The notes: generated by a model not told the origin, from the letters alone. Shown: positions 32,462 through 44,330, counted from the first letter of the stretch. The stretch: 64,000 nucleotides of DNA from Stenogyne calaminthoides (GCA_037126765.1 JBBCBC010000033.1:14584085-14648084); one strand, 5' to 3'. A program made the numbers and translations.

Positions 32462-33997
32462 GATGAACTGAAATAAACAATAATATGCATAAGCACAAAT
32501 ATATTACAAGGTTCGATCACATGCATCATATTAAAATCTCAAAAAAAAATATGAACATGCATCAGCCAACATCTCAAAACAGTTTAAATAAGCCACGTGG
32601 GGTGGGTCATTATTTAAACACATTCAAGCACGTTACAAACAAGAACAGTTACAAACCTTTAATATTCAGATTAATAGTTGGCTCCCACTTGACCAATATA
32701 AAATTGACAGGGACTTCGGGGAAGTATATGCATATTAATTTTATACCTAAGTAATAACCATGATTAAATACATGATTATTATTTTGCTTTGAACGAGCCT
32801 CGTGGGGAGGGTCATCGTCGCCACTAGTAATAATCCACAATCATCCATTTGGAATTCATTCATGTGAAAGCTAACTTTTGACCGTCCCGTGGGGGGAATT
32901 TCTCCAAAAGAATTCACAAATAAATAAATCATGGAGGTCAAAATTAATTCAATTTTATTATCCAGAATAAAATTTTCAATTAATTATTTAAACATACTTA
33001 GTAATTTTGAAGGTGAGATTTTTCATTGGGCAACTCTCATGCAAACACATTTAAACAAATTAAATGAAGCATAAGATAACACAATAATAAATCAAGCAAA
33101 GCAGAAAAATAAACATATTGAGCACAAATTATCCAATTGTCATGGTTTGATTTTTCTTGGCTTGATTTTGAAGAAACGCCGTCTTGAATTTTTCCCACTC
33201 GATCGTCTCGAAAAGAACTCCGTCTCGGCATACGCCCGAGTAGCTACTTGTTGAGATACCTTGTAAATGAAGCCCTATTGAAACAACCATATCGCCTTAA
33301 CTGTATCGCCAATGGCAATAAGCTGTCTCGTGAGCTTGTCGCTTGTCGTTCTCAGCGACCTCAGCCGAGAATTTCGATGGCAGCCGTGTACCTTGTCTTA
33401 CTCGCCCATTCCTTTGTGAAGTGGAACCTCTGATAGTCTGCATGGCGATCACCTTGACTCACGCCCTCAGCAACTTCGCCTCCCTTTTAATCATGATCGC
33501 TCATGCTGCAATGTGCGTGCGCTATCTGTACTTGAAATCGTCGGCTGATCCTCGCGCCACGCTCGGCCTGGCCTCGCCCACCTTGTGCGTGCTGCGATAA
33601 TCCCGCCGTAATCTTGATGCCTCACGCCCAGCACGCGTTTAATTACCAACGCCATGCCTCGCCTGCTCGATTTTATCCTTTAATTCTTCGTCTCCGCCTC
33701 CGTTTCCGATCTGGTTACAATTTATTTACAAAAATAAATAAACCTAGATCTAGACTAGTCTATTACATTGATCAAATCAAACAAATCCTAATCTACTTGT
33801 GGATTTTCTCACGAGGCAAAACGAATCCGAACGAATCGAATTAAAAGCCACAATTTATATGCATGCATAAATAAACACATTAAATTCCATGACAATTGGA
33901 TACCTGCAAAAAAGATCTAGCAATTCTACTATCCAATTTCAAATTTAATGACAATGAATTAAATTACAATTTAAAAAATTCAGAGCCCGAAACCGTG
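32462..33997 (-). other. E5 long leader between PBS and gag
   Basis: This is 1.5 kb between the primer site and the gag ATG, long for a copia element. The outer parts are AT-rich. The middle (about 33230-33710) is GC-rich with GCC/CTCG-rich sequence and several open frames lacking known motifs. It could be an untranslated leader with an inserted fragment. Confidence 0.5.
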
Positions 33998-34009
33998 GCT
34001 CTGATACCA
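33998..34009 (-). promoter_or_regulatory. E5 primer-binding site (tRNA-iMet)
   Basis: The plus strand reads GCTCTGATACCA, so the minus strand is the exact copia PBS TGGTATCAGAGC, two bases from the LTR end. It is the unaltered reference for the changed PBS of E3 and E4. Confidence 0.92.
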
Positions 34010-34011
34010 GT

Positions 34012-35847
34012 TGTTGGGGAATAAGTTGCACAGATCTATTCGGGATGAATATTTAAATACAAATTTAATTCTTATAATTATTACTAGCATGAATTAATCC
34101 TATATTAATTCAAATAATAATCCAACAACAAATCATGCATATAATCAATTCGCGTAAATCCTACGCATGCGAAAATTCTACGAGTTTACGTGAACGTACC
34201 TCTTGGGACGGCAATGACTTTGTTTATTAGACACACCAAAAGAACTTCATAAGTATTCCCTTAATCCTTGCTCGACTATCCGGTGGTAGGACGCTTGCGA
34301 ACAATTAACAAAAGGAAAATAAATTATGTTGCACCACCTTTGTGGATTTACAAATTTTTCCAGCACATGGAATTGTACTTGGGAATGAAAGAATCATCCC
34401 CTATTTATAGAGTGGAGGTGGTCGAATTTTTAGGGCAAAAACAATGTGGGAAAATCTTTTCTTGATCTCCAAGAAATCTTGAATATATCTCCTATATTAT
34501 TTTTCCCATAATTATAATATTCCACAAAATCCCACCTACTCTTTGTTATGGATTAATTTCGAAAATTATAGGGTAAGAATCCAAGATTTGGATCTTCTTG
34601 AATTTATGAGATATTCTTGTATTTCAAGAAATACATATCTTCCATAATATCTTTTCAAGAAAATCAAGAAAATCTTTCTTTCCCTTAATTATCAAAATTT
34701 TAGAAAATTTCCCTATGGATAACCAAGTGAGAGATTTCTTGAATTTAATGAGATAATCTTGTATTCCAAGAATACATATCTTCATTCCATAACAAAATTC
34801 AAAGAAAATCTTTCTCCCTTTTTATCCATAAATTTTGAATTTCATGGAAAAATAAGGCAACAATATTTATTTTATTTTAAACACCTTTTCAGTTATTGGA
34901 CTATATGTTGGGCTACTTAGGGGGCCTTTAGGAGAATTAAGATTGAATCTTCCAATGGATCTTGAATTATCAATACTGAGCCACAATATTATTCAAGCCC
35001 ATAAATATTAATTAATCCCACTACATAATTAATATTGCACTATCCATCTTAACCCATATTACAGTCAATATGGCTCCCGGTTATTATTTCCCGTGTTTAA
35101 GATTATCTAGCCCATTAATTAATTCAAGCCACTGAAATAGCTTTCCGTTAATTAATATCTTTTGTCCTTGGTCAAGGAACGGTTCAACATTATTATCCAT
35201 ACCGGAAACTAATTCCACTTGCAAGATTTGGTATGATAAAGCTTATGAACCTCCCAAGGGGGCAAATCGAACAAGCGTACTTGCACACGATTCTCCGTAT
35301 TAAATCTTAGCAATCACATGTGACCAATAATATTGTCCAAGATAAAAAGTATTGAATCTCGTTGATTCTCTACCCATGATAAGTCAAAGCAATAGTTACC
35401 AACCACACGTGATCCTATTTAAGGAACGAAGATTAAGAAATAACGAACCACTGAGGTCTAATTCTTCCTTGTTCAGTTCTGAAGAATTTGTCCTCCTGTA
35501 GGTCCTATTCAGTGCATCAGTCATGCACTAGTGTAATCTCTTGGTCAAGACAAGCCAATCCGAGCCTTACACTTCAACCTTTCACGATGGATTGTTCATT
35601 TCCATCTAGGTCGTGAATGGCGTACTTTTAGTTACAAGGGACTGCTAATTTAATCTTCTGTGATCTGGTATCACTAAATTAACTACAATGTAACACGTAC
35701 GATTTATTGAACAGTTATGCAGTAAATATATGTAACATTCGATGATATTTAAAGCATCAGTGATAAACAATTTATTTTAGTAAATAAGTCCGAAATTCAG
35801 TTTTGATTATACAAAGTAAAAGCATACTTTCCAGTATAATCCCAACA
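34012..35847 (-). mobile_element. E5 5' LTR (1836 bp)
   Basis: On the minus strand it starts TGTTGGGATTATAC and ends in CA next to the PBS. A TATA box CTATAAATAGGGG (minus strand) lies at about 34397-34409. The same LTR family is at 6538-7837. The outer flank is CCATG (35848-35852). The partner LTR and duplication are missing because the element is cut at 29743. Confidence 0.88.
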
Positions 35848-36065
35848 CCATGTGCCCTGCACCGCTGCACGACGCAGGGTGCCTCACACCGCTCGCCGTT
35901 GCGACACCGCTGCCCGCCGCAGGTATGCAGTTTTTTATTTTTTCAATTTTCATTGGCAGAGTGCTAATTCTGATTTTTGTTTCTTGAACCCTCTGTTTCT
36001 TGGAGTTTTTGGAACTAATGTGTTTTTGGTATTTTTTTCTAAAAAATTTGGATAACTTTTTTTAT

Positions 36066-36299
36066 ATACAAGTGTGTTCGATATACATTTGCATCAATAG
36101 TTCCAGCGCTGGAGTCTATAGAAATCCATGTAAATCAATAAAATAAGTGTATTCCACAATCCTGTCAAGTATATGAAAATCAATGTAAATGAATAAAAAA
36201 AGTCAGCCAAACTCTGCATGAAAGCTATGTATTTTCTAAATCCCCATACCTTTTAAAGTCCAAAAAAATCCAATAGAATACCAATTGAATACACCCCCT
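36066..36299. mobile_element. MITE with GGGGGTGTATTCAATTGG-type ends
   Basis: The right end reads CCAATTGAATACACCCCC, the reverse complement of a terminal motif common in plant MITEs (GGGGGTGTATTCAATTGG). The left end AAGTGTGTTCGATATACATT is a degenerate partner. About 230 bp long and AT-rich, without coding capacity. Confidence 0.5.
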
Positions 36300-36734
36300 G
36301 AATGTTGTTTCGAAGGATTTCTTGCCGGCTTCTATGGCAATGCATATTGCTACCACTAGGGAGTATACAAGGCTTGACTCTATGAAGCCTCCTTGAAAAG
36401 TTTGTTGTAGGTCAGTATTTCGAGGTTATGGTGTGGTGGTCCTTTAGTTGCTTCATGCTATTGTATACTTGGATAGGTTGTGTATACTTGGGTTTTGAGA
36501 TGTACAGTAATCTGAGTCTTGTGGATATGTATAAGGGTGGTCTGTTTTGGACATACATATCTTGATTTTGTTGTTTTGGTTCGTTACTTGTGGCGTTTGA
36601 TAGCAGCTTTGGCGGTGTTGTGGAGTGGGCCGCAAGGCATATGTATTTTTTGGTGTTGTATTTTGTGGGTTAAATTTTGGGAGTGTATTTAGAGGCTTTT
36701 GGGCCAATTGTTGCAGGTCTTTTTCTTAGAAAAA

Positions 36735-36899
36735 GTATAGGATACTAATTTGTATACATACAAATCCCAATTGAAACTTAATTTTATTTTACTCAACCTA
36801 TTATTGACCCGCTTTGACCCGTTTTTGACCACCTGACCCGCTGACCCTTCCTAAATTGATTGATTTGTATCTATACAAATTTGTACAGTAGACCTACTC
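36735..36899. mobile_element. Short MITE with ~30-bp imperfect inverted ends
   Basis: GTATAGGATACTAATTTGTA on the left pairs with the reverse complement of the right end (CAAATTTGTACAGTAGACCT), with internal ATACAAAT stems. The core has several GACCCG repeats (36810-36845). There is no open frame. Confidence 0.5.
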
Positions 36900-37095
36900 T
36901 TTTTCTTATTGTATTTTTGAATTTTGGACCCCTTTAGCATTTGATAGTATTTTCTTTTTGACTGGCCGTTCAAGGGCTGCAGTTCTTTTACGTTTTCACC
37001 TTAGACCGGGTTATAACCTATTTTCCATTTTCTTTTGTTAGATCTTAATTTAGATTTAGTATAACTAAATTAAATATTTCAAAAAAATAAATTAT

Positions 37096-37231
37096 ATACT
37101 CCCTCTGTCCCAATCTTGACTACTTTGTTATTGTGTGCTCGAAATTTTATAAAAAAATATTTATTAGTATTTTATGTGATAAAGTGATAGAACATTTATG
37201 GTAAAAAGAGTTGTTTATTAATATTTTATGT
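37096..37231. mobile_element. Stowaway-like MITE, left part, interrupted by E3
   Basis: It begins TACTCCCTCTGTCCCAATCT, the classic Stowaway-type terminus. It continues with ATTAGTATTTTATGTGATAA and a GGTAAAAAGAG unit that resumes after E3 at 51534. E3's LTR starts at 37232. Confidence 0.75.
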
Positions 37232-37579
37232 TGTTGGGAGATGAATTTAATAAAAGATATATGATTTTGATTAGATCCCAAAACCCCTGAGTATGACATG
37301 TTCAGAATGATCTTGATAGTTGAGTCAGGATTCAGTTTTTAGAGTATTCAGGATGTTATCTGCAAAATGTATAGTCAATGATATAGTTCGTAATAGGTTC
37401 TCAAGACTCAAGAACTCGAGATGTTTCAAGAAACTCAAGTTTCAAAGATGAAACCGAAGTTTCAAGAAACTCAAGGTTCAAACTCGAGATATGAAGACTT
37501 CGATGAGATACCGAGGAACCGGCGGCTCAAAGACGAAGATTCAAATGTATCGGTCGGTTTGTCTCGAAGTTTTCAAGAC

Positions 37580-37625
37580 TTAGAAGATCCTGAAGACTCA
37601 GAAGACCCTGAAGACTCTGAAGACG
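37580..37625 (+). repeat. E3 5' LTR U3 tandem repeats
   Basis: Three copies of an 18-bp unit CCTGAAGACTCAGAAGAC-type. The same array is at 49795-49870 (E3 3' LTR) and, as AAGACTCAAGACTC units, at 28010-28100 (E2). Lengths differ between copies, so these arrays evolve quickly. Confidence 0.8.
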
Positions 37626-38169
37626 CAAGATCAAGACCGAGAATCAAGATCAAGAATATCGATGGCACAAAGAATTATCAAGACTTCAAGAATGTCTTGA
37701 ATGCTCAAGATATAAACCTCGAATGTTCCGAGGCAATCAATATATCTATCTCAAGGATACAATTACGAGAAGATTATGATTCCTTAGAAAATAGATATTT
37801 GCCAAGACATTCAGAATGCAGACAAAAGGAACTAAGTCAGAAGTGTTGTTAAGGTTATATCAAACTCAGAGTTTGTAACCAAAAGAGCCGTTGAAGGTGT
37901 CTACCTTTAACTGGAGACAAAAGTCAAAAAGAGGAAGACGACATCGTACCATCTTGACAATCGAAAGTGATGTGTCATTTGAAAAGGATGTCGGTGTACA
38001 AAAGTTCCGCATCGCAAAAAGTGAAGACCGGCTACATGAAAGGTTATTGCTGCAAAACGTGTTAGGGAGTTTCAAACCCTAAATATAGTCATTTCTCACA
38101 CACCATAAGAGGAAACTCACGAAGCTATCTCTCCAACGGATAGTTTTCAAGAGTGACCTTGGTGTATGC

Positions 38170-38178
38170 CTATAAATA
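38170..38178 (+). promoter_or_regulatory. E3 LTR TATA box
   Basis: GCCTATAAATACTGG, 938 bp from the LTR start and preceded by CTCTCCAACGGATAG. It is conserved at 5442, 28629, 50415 and 52558. Transcription should begin about 30 bp downstream. Confidence 0.8.
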
Positions 38179-38492
38179 CTGGTGACCCTCTACATTGTAA
38201 GGTTACGAGAAATTTATACGCAACTCAAGAGCTCAAACTTATTCTTGCAAAAGTTAAAGCACTCGAAAAACTTAGAATTTCCCAAGTGCTTCTATATTGA
38301 AGAGAGCTCACTATACTAAGCCTAGCTTGATAAGAATTATCCAAAGCTTAGTCGAGATATCCTAACCCTTTGCATTGTGCTTCATTGTAAAGGATATCTC
38401 ATCCTAGTTGGAAACCAACCGAGAAACCCCAAACCCTTGAGAAGGTAGTTGGAGTGTGTTTGTTGGTAAGAAGAGTTGTAAAGAGTTAGTAA

Positions 38493-38684
38493 ACTACGCG
38501 GAGTGGTCAGAAAACTCTAGAGGAGAAGTTAGTAAGATACAGAGGTAGTCTGAAAGCTTGTTTGTGTTTGAGTAAGTAAACTATGGAGGTAGTCAGAAAG
38601 TTCAAGGTCGGGTTAAGTAAGTAAACTACGTGCGGCAAGTCGAAAAACTCGTACGAGTTGAGTAAGTAAACTACGCGAGGTAGT
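38493..38684 (+). repeat. E3 5' LTR leader hairpin array
   Basis: Tandem units of about 45 bp with ACTAC and GTAGT arms. The first has GTGGT and one has AAGT in place of the right arm. This is the genomic-RNA leader, because it lies about 320-515 bp downstream of the TATA box. Confidence 0.7.
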
Positions 38685-39237
38685 CAGAAAGCTCAGAAGT
38701 GATTAGTGAATTCTTCTGAGGATCAGAGAGAGTGGACGTAGGAGCTTTAGTCTCTGAACCACTATAATTGCTGTGTTGTTTATTGCTTTCCTTATATGTG
38801 CTTAATTGTTGCATTGACTTGATTTTGAAAGCATACTTTTTACTGATATTCAGTTGGAATCAATCCACTGAAGTTGCATGTAATTGAATCACAGCTTAAT
38901 TACTAATTCATAAAGGGAAGGTTTTCAGCAAAGCTTAAAACGAGTATAAACTAGAGGGCCAACCATTCCATTAATCGAAAGTAGCTAGAACAGATAGTTA
39001 CCAAACCGAACTCTCTTCGAGGATTCATGAAGTTAGTTATCGATCCAAGCAACTTCGGGATCTCTCGACACTCGAGACTCGGTTTGGATTATCCGAGGTA
39101 TCTGAAAGCAAAATCGTAATCACCGTCTCGATAGACTTTGACTAAGAAAGCTAACCTCGAAGAAAAAAAGTTTTAAAAACACTCAACACGTGTATTCCCC
39201 CATACACGCAAAGACTCGTTTCAGACCGACCAACATG

Positions 39238-39249
39238 TGGTATCGAGGC
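39238..39249 (+). promoter_or_regulatory. E3 primer-binding site, altered
   Basis: TGGTATCGAGGC stands where TGGTATCAGAGC is expected. The CAG is replaced by CG plus a G insertion. Such a change should weaken pairing with tRNA-iMet, unless it is a sequence error. E4 shows the same CAG to CG change at 53672. Confidence 0.85.
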
Positions 39250-39368
39250 GGTGGTTCAACTTGACCACCTGTTGTGTTGACCAAAGTTTTATTTTCAAAA
39301 ATACTTGTGGTCTATCTGAACTGATCTTATTTGCTGAAACTTTTTTCTTTTCAAAAGATCAGATAAAA

Positions 39369-40876
39369 ATGTCTTCTAAAAAACTTCCCATGTTCTCGGT
39401 GGAGAACTATGATCTATGGAGATCGAGAATGCAGGGCTCATCATCATTCCAAACATGAGCGTATGTGGAGTGTGGTCTCTCAAGGACCATTCCAATTTAC
39501 TGTGGTGAATCCCAGAGGAACAGAAGATGAGAGAATTAATCCTAGAGTAGAATTTCCTAAGTCTGATGACCAACTGACTCCTGAGGAGAGAAAGTTAGTC
39601 AATCTAGACTACATTGCAAAAAACACACTATACAGTACAATTGATGATGGTGTGATGGGAATGATCTCTCACCGTAATCTTGCTAAAGAGATTTGGGATA
39701 CACTAATGAATGTGCCAAGGCACGATCATATAAAGAAAACAAACTTTCAAAGGCAATTGGAAAGTTTGATAGTTTTGAAATGGATGATGGTGAATCAATA
39801 GACAAATTGGAAGTCAGATTCACTAGCATCATGAATGATGTAAATGCACTTGGAAAGAAATATCCACAAAGAGAAGTTGCATTGAAAATTCTTAGAGGTC
39901 TTTCTAAGAAATGAGATATTCATGCAGTGGTGATTGAAAACACCAAGAACATTAATTCAATGCCATACCAACAAGTCTTCTCTGAGCTAAAGGCCTATGA
40001 ATTTGTAATTGATAAGAAATCCAAAAAGGTTGACAGCAAAGATGATTCTTCATCTAGTAAGAATGTGGCTTTAAAAGCCAAAGATAAAACCTGTAAAACT
40101 AGAGAGTCTGAGAACCCCCATGCCAAAAATCAGGATGAGCTTGAGGAAAAGCTAGCACTGATGGCAAGAAGGTTTGACAGACTTAATAGTAGATTTGGAA
40201 AATACAAAAGCTATTACAGGAACCACAGGTACCAGAAGAAACTTGAGGACAGATCAACTGAGAAGAAGAAGGACTGGCCCAAGGATCTTCATCCGTAAAG
40301 AAGGACTCAAGTCCAAGGAAAAAAAGTGATCGGGATGATGATACCAACATATGCTATAATTGCCAGAAGAAAGGTCACTTCCAGTATGATTGTCCAGATT
40401 TGAGTGCTAAGGAGAGAAGAGAAAGGCAAGCTAAAAGAGACAAGAAGTTCTCTAGCAAAAAGCCCATGGTTGCAGAAGAAGAACATTCTGGGGAGGGATC
40501 TAGCTCTTCAGATGAGATATTCTCAGACAGTGAAAGTGATGACATCTGTCTGATGGCCATTGGGGAGGTAAACTCTTCTTTCTCGATTGTTGCTCCTACA
40601 CTAGCACAAGAGTTTTCAAGTTCCACTGAAAACAGTCATTTTGACCTGATGGATTCTTTTGAGAATCTGATGAAGGACTATGCTGTTTTGCAAGGACTGC
40701 TAAATAGAACTCAAGAGCAGAATAAGGAACTGAAAGCTGAAAATCTAAAATGGAAAAACTCTAGCAATACTGAAATCACTTCTCAATTAATGGGAGCTAC
40801 TGATGAACTGGATGTTCTGAAAGTACAACTCTCAGAGAAAGAGAAGTTGATAATGTCCCTAATCGAAAAAAGCTAA
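39369..40876 (+). pseudogene. E3 gag
   Basis: The ATG at 39369 begins MSSKKLPMFSVENYDLWRSR. The frame shifts at about 39435, 39715 and 39790, and a TGA lies at 39912. Readable parts are the gag N-terminal domain (SVVSQGPFQFTVVNPRG, then KEIWDTL), LDKLEVRFTSIMN-type sequence and a Lys-rich linker. An intact CCHC zinc knuckle, CYNCQKKGHFQYDC, is at 40352-40393. The 158-codon frame 40400-40876 adds an acidic Ser-rich stretch and a coiled-coil-like segment (about residues 85-155). Gag forms the virus-like particle that packages RNA. Many frame changes fall at CAG/CTG sites that differ from E4. Confidence 0.8.
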
Positions 40877-41807
40877 AGAAATCCAATCAAGAGATTCAAT
40901 TAATCGGGACTAAGTTCAATGACCTCTCTCGAGAAGCATGAAACTCTACTGAATCGTGAGGATAGTGCATGTAAGAAGTTAACTCTATTGAATAATGCAT
41001 CTAATGTAATAGATGAAATTCAGAGTTACCAGAGATCTGTGACGATAAAATCTCAGATTGGGATACATTCCAGGGGAACCTCACAAGACCATCCGAATCT
41101 TTGCATCAAGTAGCAAGAAGACAATCTTTGTAAAACCAATGGCACCTACACTTCAAACCAAGTAATGCCCAAGGTTGTAGACAAGGAAAAGGACCTATGG
41201 TCTCAAAGAAACCCAATGATCGGGTTAGAAAGCCCAAACCTCGGTGAAGTCTAGAAAATCCGAAAGCGGTCGAAAGGAAAGTTCAGTAAGTACTTCAAAG
41301 CCTCAAAGCTAAGAATGCAAACCCCGAAAGGCTCCACATCAACCATCGGAGGAATCCTCGATGAGAAACACTTAGCAGAGACATTCTCAATCAAGAGACC
41401 ATGTCCTCGGTATCTTTGAAAGACCAGATTTCAAGATGCATAACCTCCGAACCACACTTGCCTAAGGGTAAAGGTTATCCAACCCGAGTCATCAAAGATT
41501 TAGACCGGCTGCACAAAAGCCTAAGCATCTAAACAGAAGGCCTGAACCAAAGAAGAATTCAAAAGTCCATGTTCATGCTAAAGCTAGCACACATACACAG
41601 AAAACTGCTAAGGCACCCAAAGTAGTAGATGTGTATGTTGATGTTTATGGAAGACAAATTAGCCACTCTAAAGTGATTAGAGTTGTCAGGCAGATTTGGA
41701 TTCCGAAAGGTACATCTAACCTTGTAGGAGCCTACACAAATTGGGTACCTAAGAATTGATCTGTTTTTCAGGAGGAAAACAAGGGCACTGAACTGACTAA
41801 AGATCAC
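40877..41807 (+). pseudogene. E3 gag-PR linker region
   Basis: Frameshifted polyprotein continuing from gag. It includes coiled-coil remnants, a Lys/His-rich stretch, a KVHVHAKASTHTQKTAKAPK-type segment and VDVYVDVYGRQISHSKVIRV near 41625-41690. E4 55687-56166 reads the same region in one open frame. A GTACCTAAGAATTGA stop at about 41757 precedes the PR frame. Confidence 0.6.
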
Positions 41808-42653
41808 ATGGCACTGATGAGAAGAGATGAAAAAGCTCCTGATATATGGTATCTTGACAGTGGATGTTCAAGACATATGACAGGATACAAGAAGATACTC
41901 AATGACTATGTTGAACAAAGAGGCCCACAGATCACTTTTGGAGATAACTCCAAGGGACACACTGAAGGATATGGAACTTTGGAAGTCGACTCAGTTCATA
42001 TCCATGGTGTTTCATATGTATCTGGATTGAAGCATAACTTGTTGTCAATTAGCCAATTTTGTGATAAGGGTTTCAAAGTATCATTTAAAAGCAAAGTTGA
42101 GGTTTCTACTGAAAGAATACTTCAGTTACTGCATATGGATCTTTTTGGTCCTATAACACCTGTAAGCACTAATGGCAGGAAATACACATTGGTAGTAGTT
42201 GATGACTACTCAAGATATACTTGGGTCATATTCTTACTCAGTAAGAAAGAGACTCAGATAAAGCTGCCAGAGTTACTAAAAAGGCTCAGTATTGAGAAAA
42301 ATCTGAGTGTGGTCAAAATCAGATCTGACAAAGGAACTGAGTTTATAAATCATATCATATCTGATTATTGTGCAGAGAATGGAATTTCACATGAAACATC
42401 AGCTGCAAGGACCCCTCAACAAAATGGTGTTGCTGAAAGAAGGAACAGGACTCTGAAAGAAGCTGCAAGGACAATGATAGCTGAAGCTGATATTCCTAAA
42501 AGATTTTGGGCTGAAGCTGTCAACACTGCATGCTACTCTCAGAATAGATCCATGCTGACCAAGAGTCAAGGCAAAACACCCTATGAGCTTTGGAATGAAA
42601 GGAAGCCTCTTGTTTCTTTCTTTCGTGTGTTTGGTTGCACTCATACACAATAA
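41808..42653 (+). CDS. E3 protease-integrase frame with HHCC deletion
   Basis: A 281-codon open frame. The protease active site is WYLDSGCSRHM (Asp17-Ser18-Gly19), followed by a VSYVSGLKHNLLSISQFCDK segment. The integrase core has Asp111 (HMDLFGP), Asp174 (RSDKGTEF) and Glu210 (NGVAERRNRTLKE), with exact D35E spacing. Compared with E4, 300 bp between GFKVSF and KSKVEVS are missing. That removes the protease tail and the integrase HHCC zinc finger (E4 has WHKRMNHLNF and CDAC there). The deletion is in frame, so the frame stays open. The usual integrase needs that finger, so function is doubtful. Confidence 0.85.
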   Translation: MALMRRDEKAPDIWYLDSGCSRHMTGYKKILNDYVEQRGPQITFGDNSKGHTEGYGTLEVDSVHIHGVSYVSGLKHNLLSISQFCDKGFKVSFKSKVEVSTERILQLLHMDLFGPITPVSTNGRKYTLVVVDDYSRYTWVIFLLSKKETQIKLPELLKRLSIEKNLSVVKIRSDKGTEFINHIISDYCAENGISHETSAARTPQQNGVAERRNRTLKEAARTMIAEADIPKRFWAEAVNTACYSQNRSMLTKSQGKTPYELWNERKPLVSFFRVFGCTHTQ

Positions 42654-43428
42654 TGGTAAAGATCAGTTGAAAACATTTGATAGTAAAGCTGATGAAGGAA
42701 TATTCTTAGGATATTCGAAGTCAAAAGCTTCGAGTTTACAACCAGTAGGACTCTTATTGTGGAGGAAACACCTCATGTTGTTTTTGATGAATCTGTTTGT
42801 TTGTAAGAAACAGGAACATGATGGAGATGAACCGACTAAGAGGATCACCAGATTAAGCTGAAACGAAAAAGATAAATCATCCAATTGAACACGAAAAAAG
42901 AAGTCGGTCACTATCTATGATTGGAGTGACTCGAGACTCGAATAAAGAAGTTCGGGATGGAAATCGGGATGGTGAGACTCGGAAAACCAACACTCCAAAG
43001 GTGACCAATCTGAACAGACACCGCCTGACTCAGTGCACGTGATGCCAATGAAGATGTGGTCACAAATGAGGCAAATTCTGAATCTATCAACCAAAGGGGA
43101 ACAAATGTCTCGACAATGTTCTAAATAGAATTTCCTCGAGGAAGATGATTCCTTTCTCCTTTCTCGTTGTTCCTCGAGTTTCTCGATTTAATCGAACCTA
43201 ACATTTCAAATGTTGAGGATACTATTGAAGGGGAACATCAAGAAGGAAATGGTTAGATAGTCATCCTACAAGTCGATTGTGGGTGATCTAACCGAAGGTG
43301 TTAAAATAAGAAGGTTCCATGGTGAGAATGCACTATTCTTACTTCTTCTATCGGAGAAAGAATCTCTTGAGATTTGTGAAGCTCTACAAGATTCTCATTG
43401 GATTCTTTGCTATGCAAGATGAAATTTG
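42654..43428 (+). pseudogene. E3 integrase C-terminus and INT-RT linker
   Basis: After the stop at 42651 the next frame continues NNGKDQLKTFDSKADEGIFL, the conserved integrase C-terminal piece, followed by SFEVYNSRTLIVEETPHVVF-like sequence split by frameshifts. The linker to RT (42860-43428) is Ser/Glu/Asp-rich and frameshifted. Confidence 0.65.
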
Positions 43429-44330
43429 AATCAATTCTCAAGAAATGAAGTATGGGAGCTAGTAGATAGACCTGAAAGGCACAATGTCATTGGAACCAAA
43501 TGGGTTTTCAAGAAAAAAGAGATGAAAACAACATCATTGTGAGAAACAAGGCAAGGCTAGTTGCACAAGGTTATTCCCAAGAAGAAGGCTTGGATTATGA
43601 TGAAACCTTTGCACCCGTTGCAAGACTAGAAGCCATCAGATTGTTTCTTGCATATGCTGCCCACATGAAGTTCACAGTCTATCAAATGGATGTGAAAAGT
43701 GCATTTCTCAACGGTGTGCTTAAAGAAGAGGTTTATGTGGAACAACCTCCCGGTTTCAAAAAGAATGACCAAGTTTACTGAGGGCTCGGAAAAGCTTTGT
43801 ATGGTCTCAAACAAGCACCCGAGCATGGTATGATACTCTTTCTCGGTTTCTTCTTGACCATGGTTTTGTCAAAGGGGATCGCTGATAGAACTCTGTTCAG
43901 GATAGAGGATGGGGAAGATATCTTACTAGTTCAGATATATATTGATGACATCATTTTTGGATCTCCAAACCATCAGCTGTGTGAAAAGTTTTCAACACTG
44001 ATGAAAGGCAAGTTTGAGATGTCAATGATGGGAGAGATGAATTTCTTTCTAGGTCTTCAAGTGAAACAATCAAAGGAAGAATATTCATCAACCGTGCAAA
44101 AATACACCGTAGATCCGATTGCCAAATATGGTGTATAGAATTGCAATGCGGTTAGATTCCCATGAATACTAACTAAAAAAAGATGGATCCCGATTACAAG
44201 GCAAATCAAGAAGCCAAACCGATTATAGAGGATCATTGGATCATTGCTCTATCTTCACAATGAAGTAGGCCGGATATAATATTTGTTTGTTGGGATATGT
44301 GCAAGATACCAAAGCTAATCCTAAGGCTAA
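43429..44330 (+). pseudogene. E3 reverse transcriptase
   Basis: It starts near NEVWELVDRPERHNVIGTKW (43446), shifts at 43510 and continues with NKARLVAQGYSQEEGLDYDE and YQMDVKSAFLNG (catalytic Asp). A TGA at 43779 interrupts it. After a shift it continues QIYIDDIIFGS at about 43936-43968, the YxDD catalytic box with Ile in place of the Val in E4. NFFLGLQVKQSKE follows, then a break near 44085. Several breaks align with CAG/CTG to CG differences from E4 (for example near 43820). Confidence 0.82.

Larger units (their letters stand above)
35848..37095. other. MITE-rich spacer
   Basis: A short GC-rich piece with CGCTGC/CGCC repeats (35850-35925) is followed by AT-rich DNA holding the two MITEs listed separately. 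No gene is recognisable. The short frame at 36302-36400 (with MAMHIATTREYTRLDSMKPP) has no family I know. Confidence 0.5.
37232..39235 (+). mobile_element. E3 5' LTR (family A, 2004 bp)
   Basis: It starts TGTTGGGAGATG and ends CCGACCAACA. TATA box CTATAAATA at 38170-38178, leader hairpin array 38493-38684, AGTGG/CCACT hairpin 38731-38763, U5 hairpin about 39186-39211 (right arm damaged). U3 repeats are at about 37580-37625. It aligns throughout with the 3' LTR at 49463, but many TCAG and CTGA sites of one copy are TCG or CGA in the other. Confidence 0.92.

Noticed and set aside
33343..33600. 85-codon frame with a hydrophobic segment in the E5 leader
   Set aside because: It has no known motif and is opposite in strand to the element. 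It could be a composition effect of the GC-rich island.
37580..37625. Short regular repeats resembling a CRISPR array (also 14780-14890, 49795-49870)
   Set aside because: Units are adjacent, degenerate and within plant LTR U3 regions. There are no unique spacers and no cas genes, and the genome is eukaryotic.
43936..43968. YIDD in place of YVDD in E3 RT as a sign of special function
   Set aside because: A conservative change in a copy with several frame breaks. It is more likely neutral.
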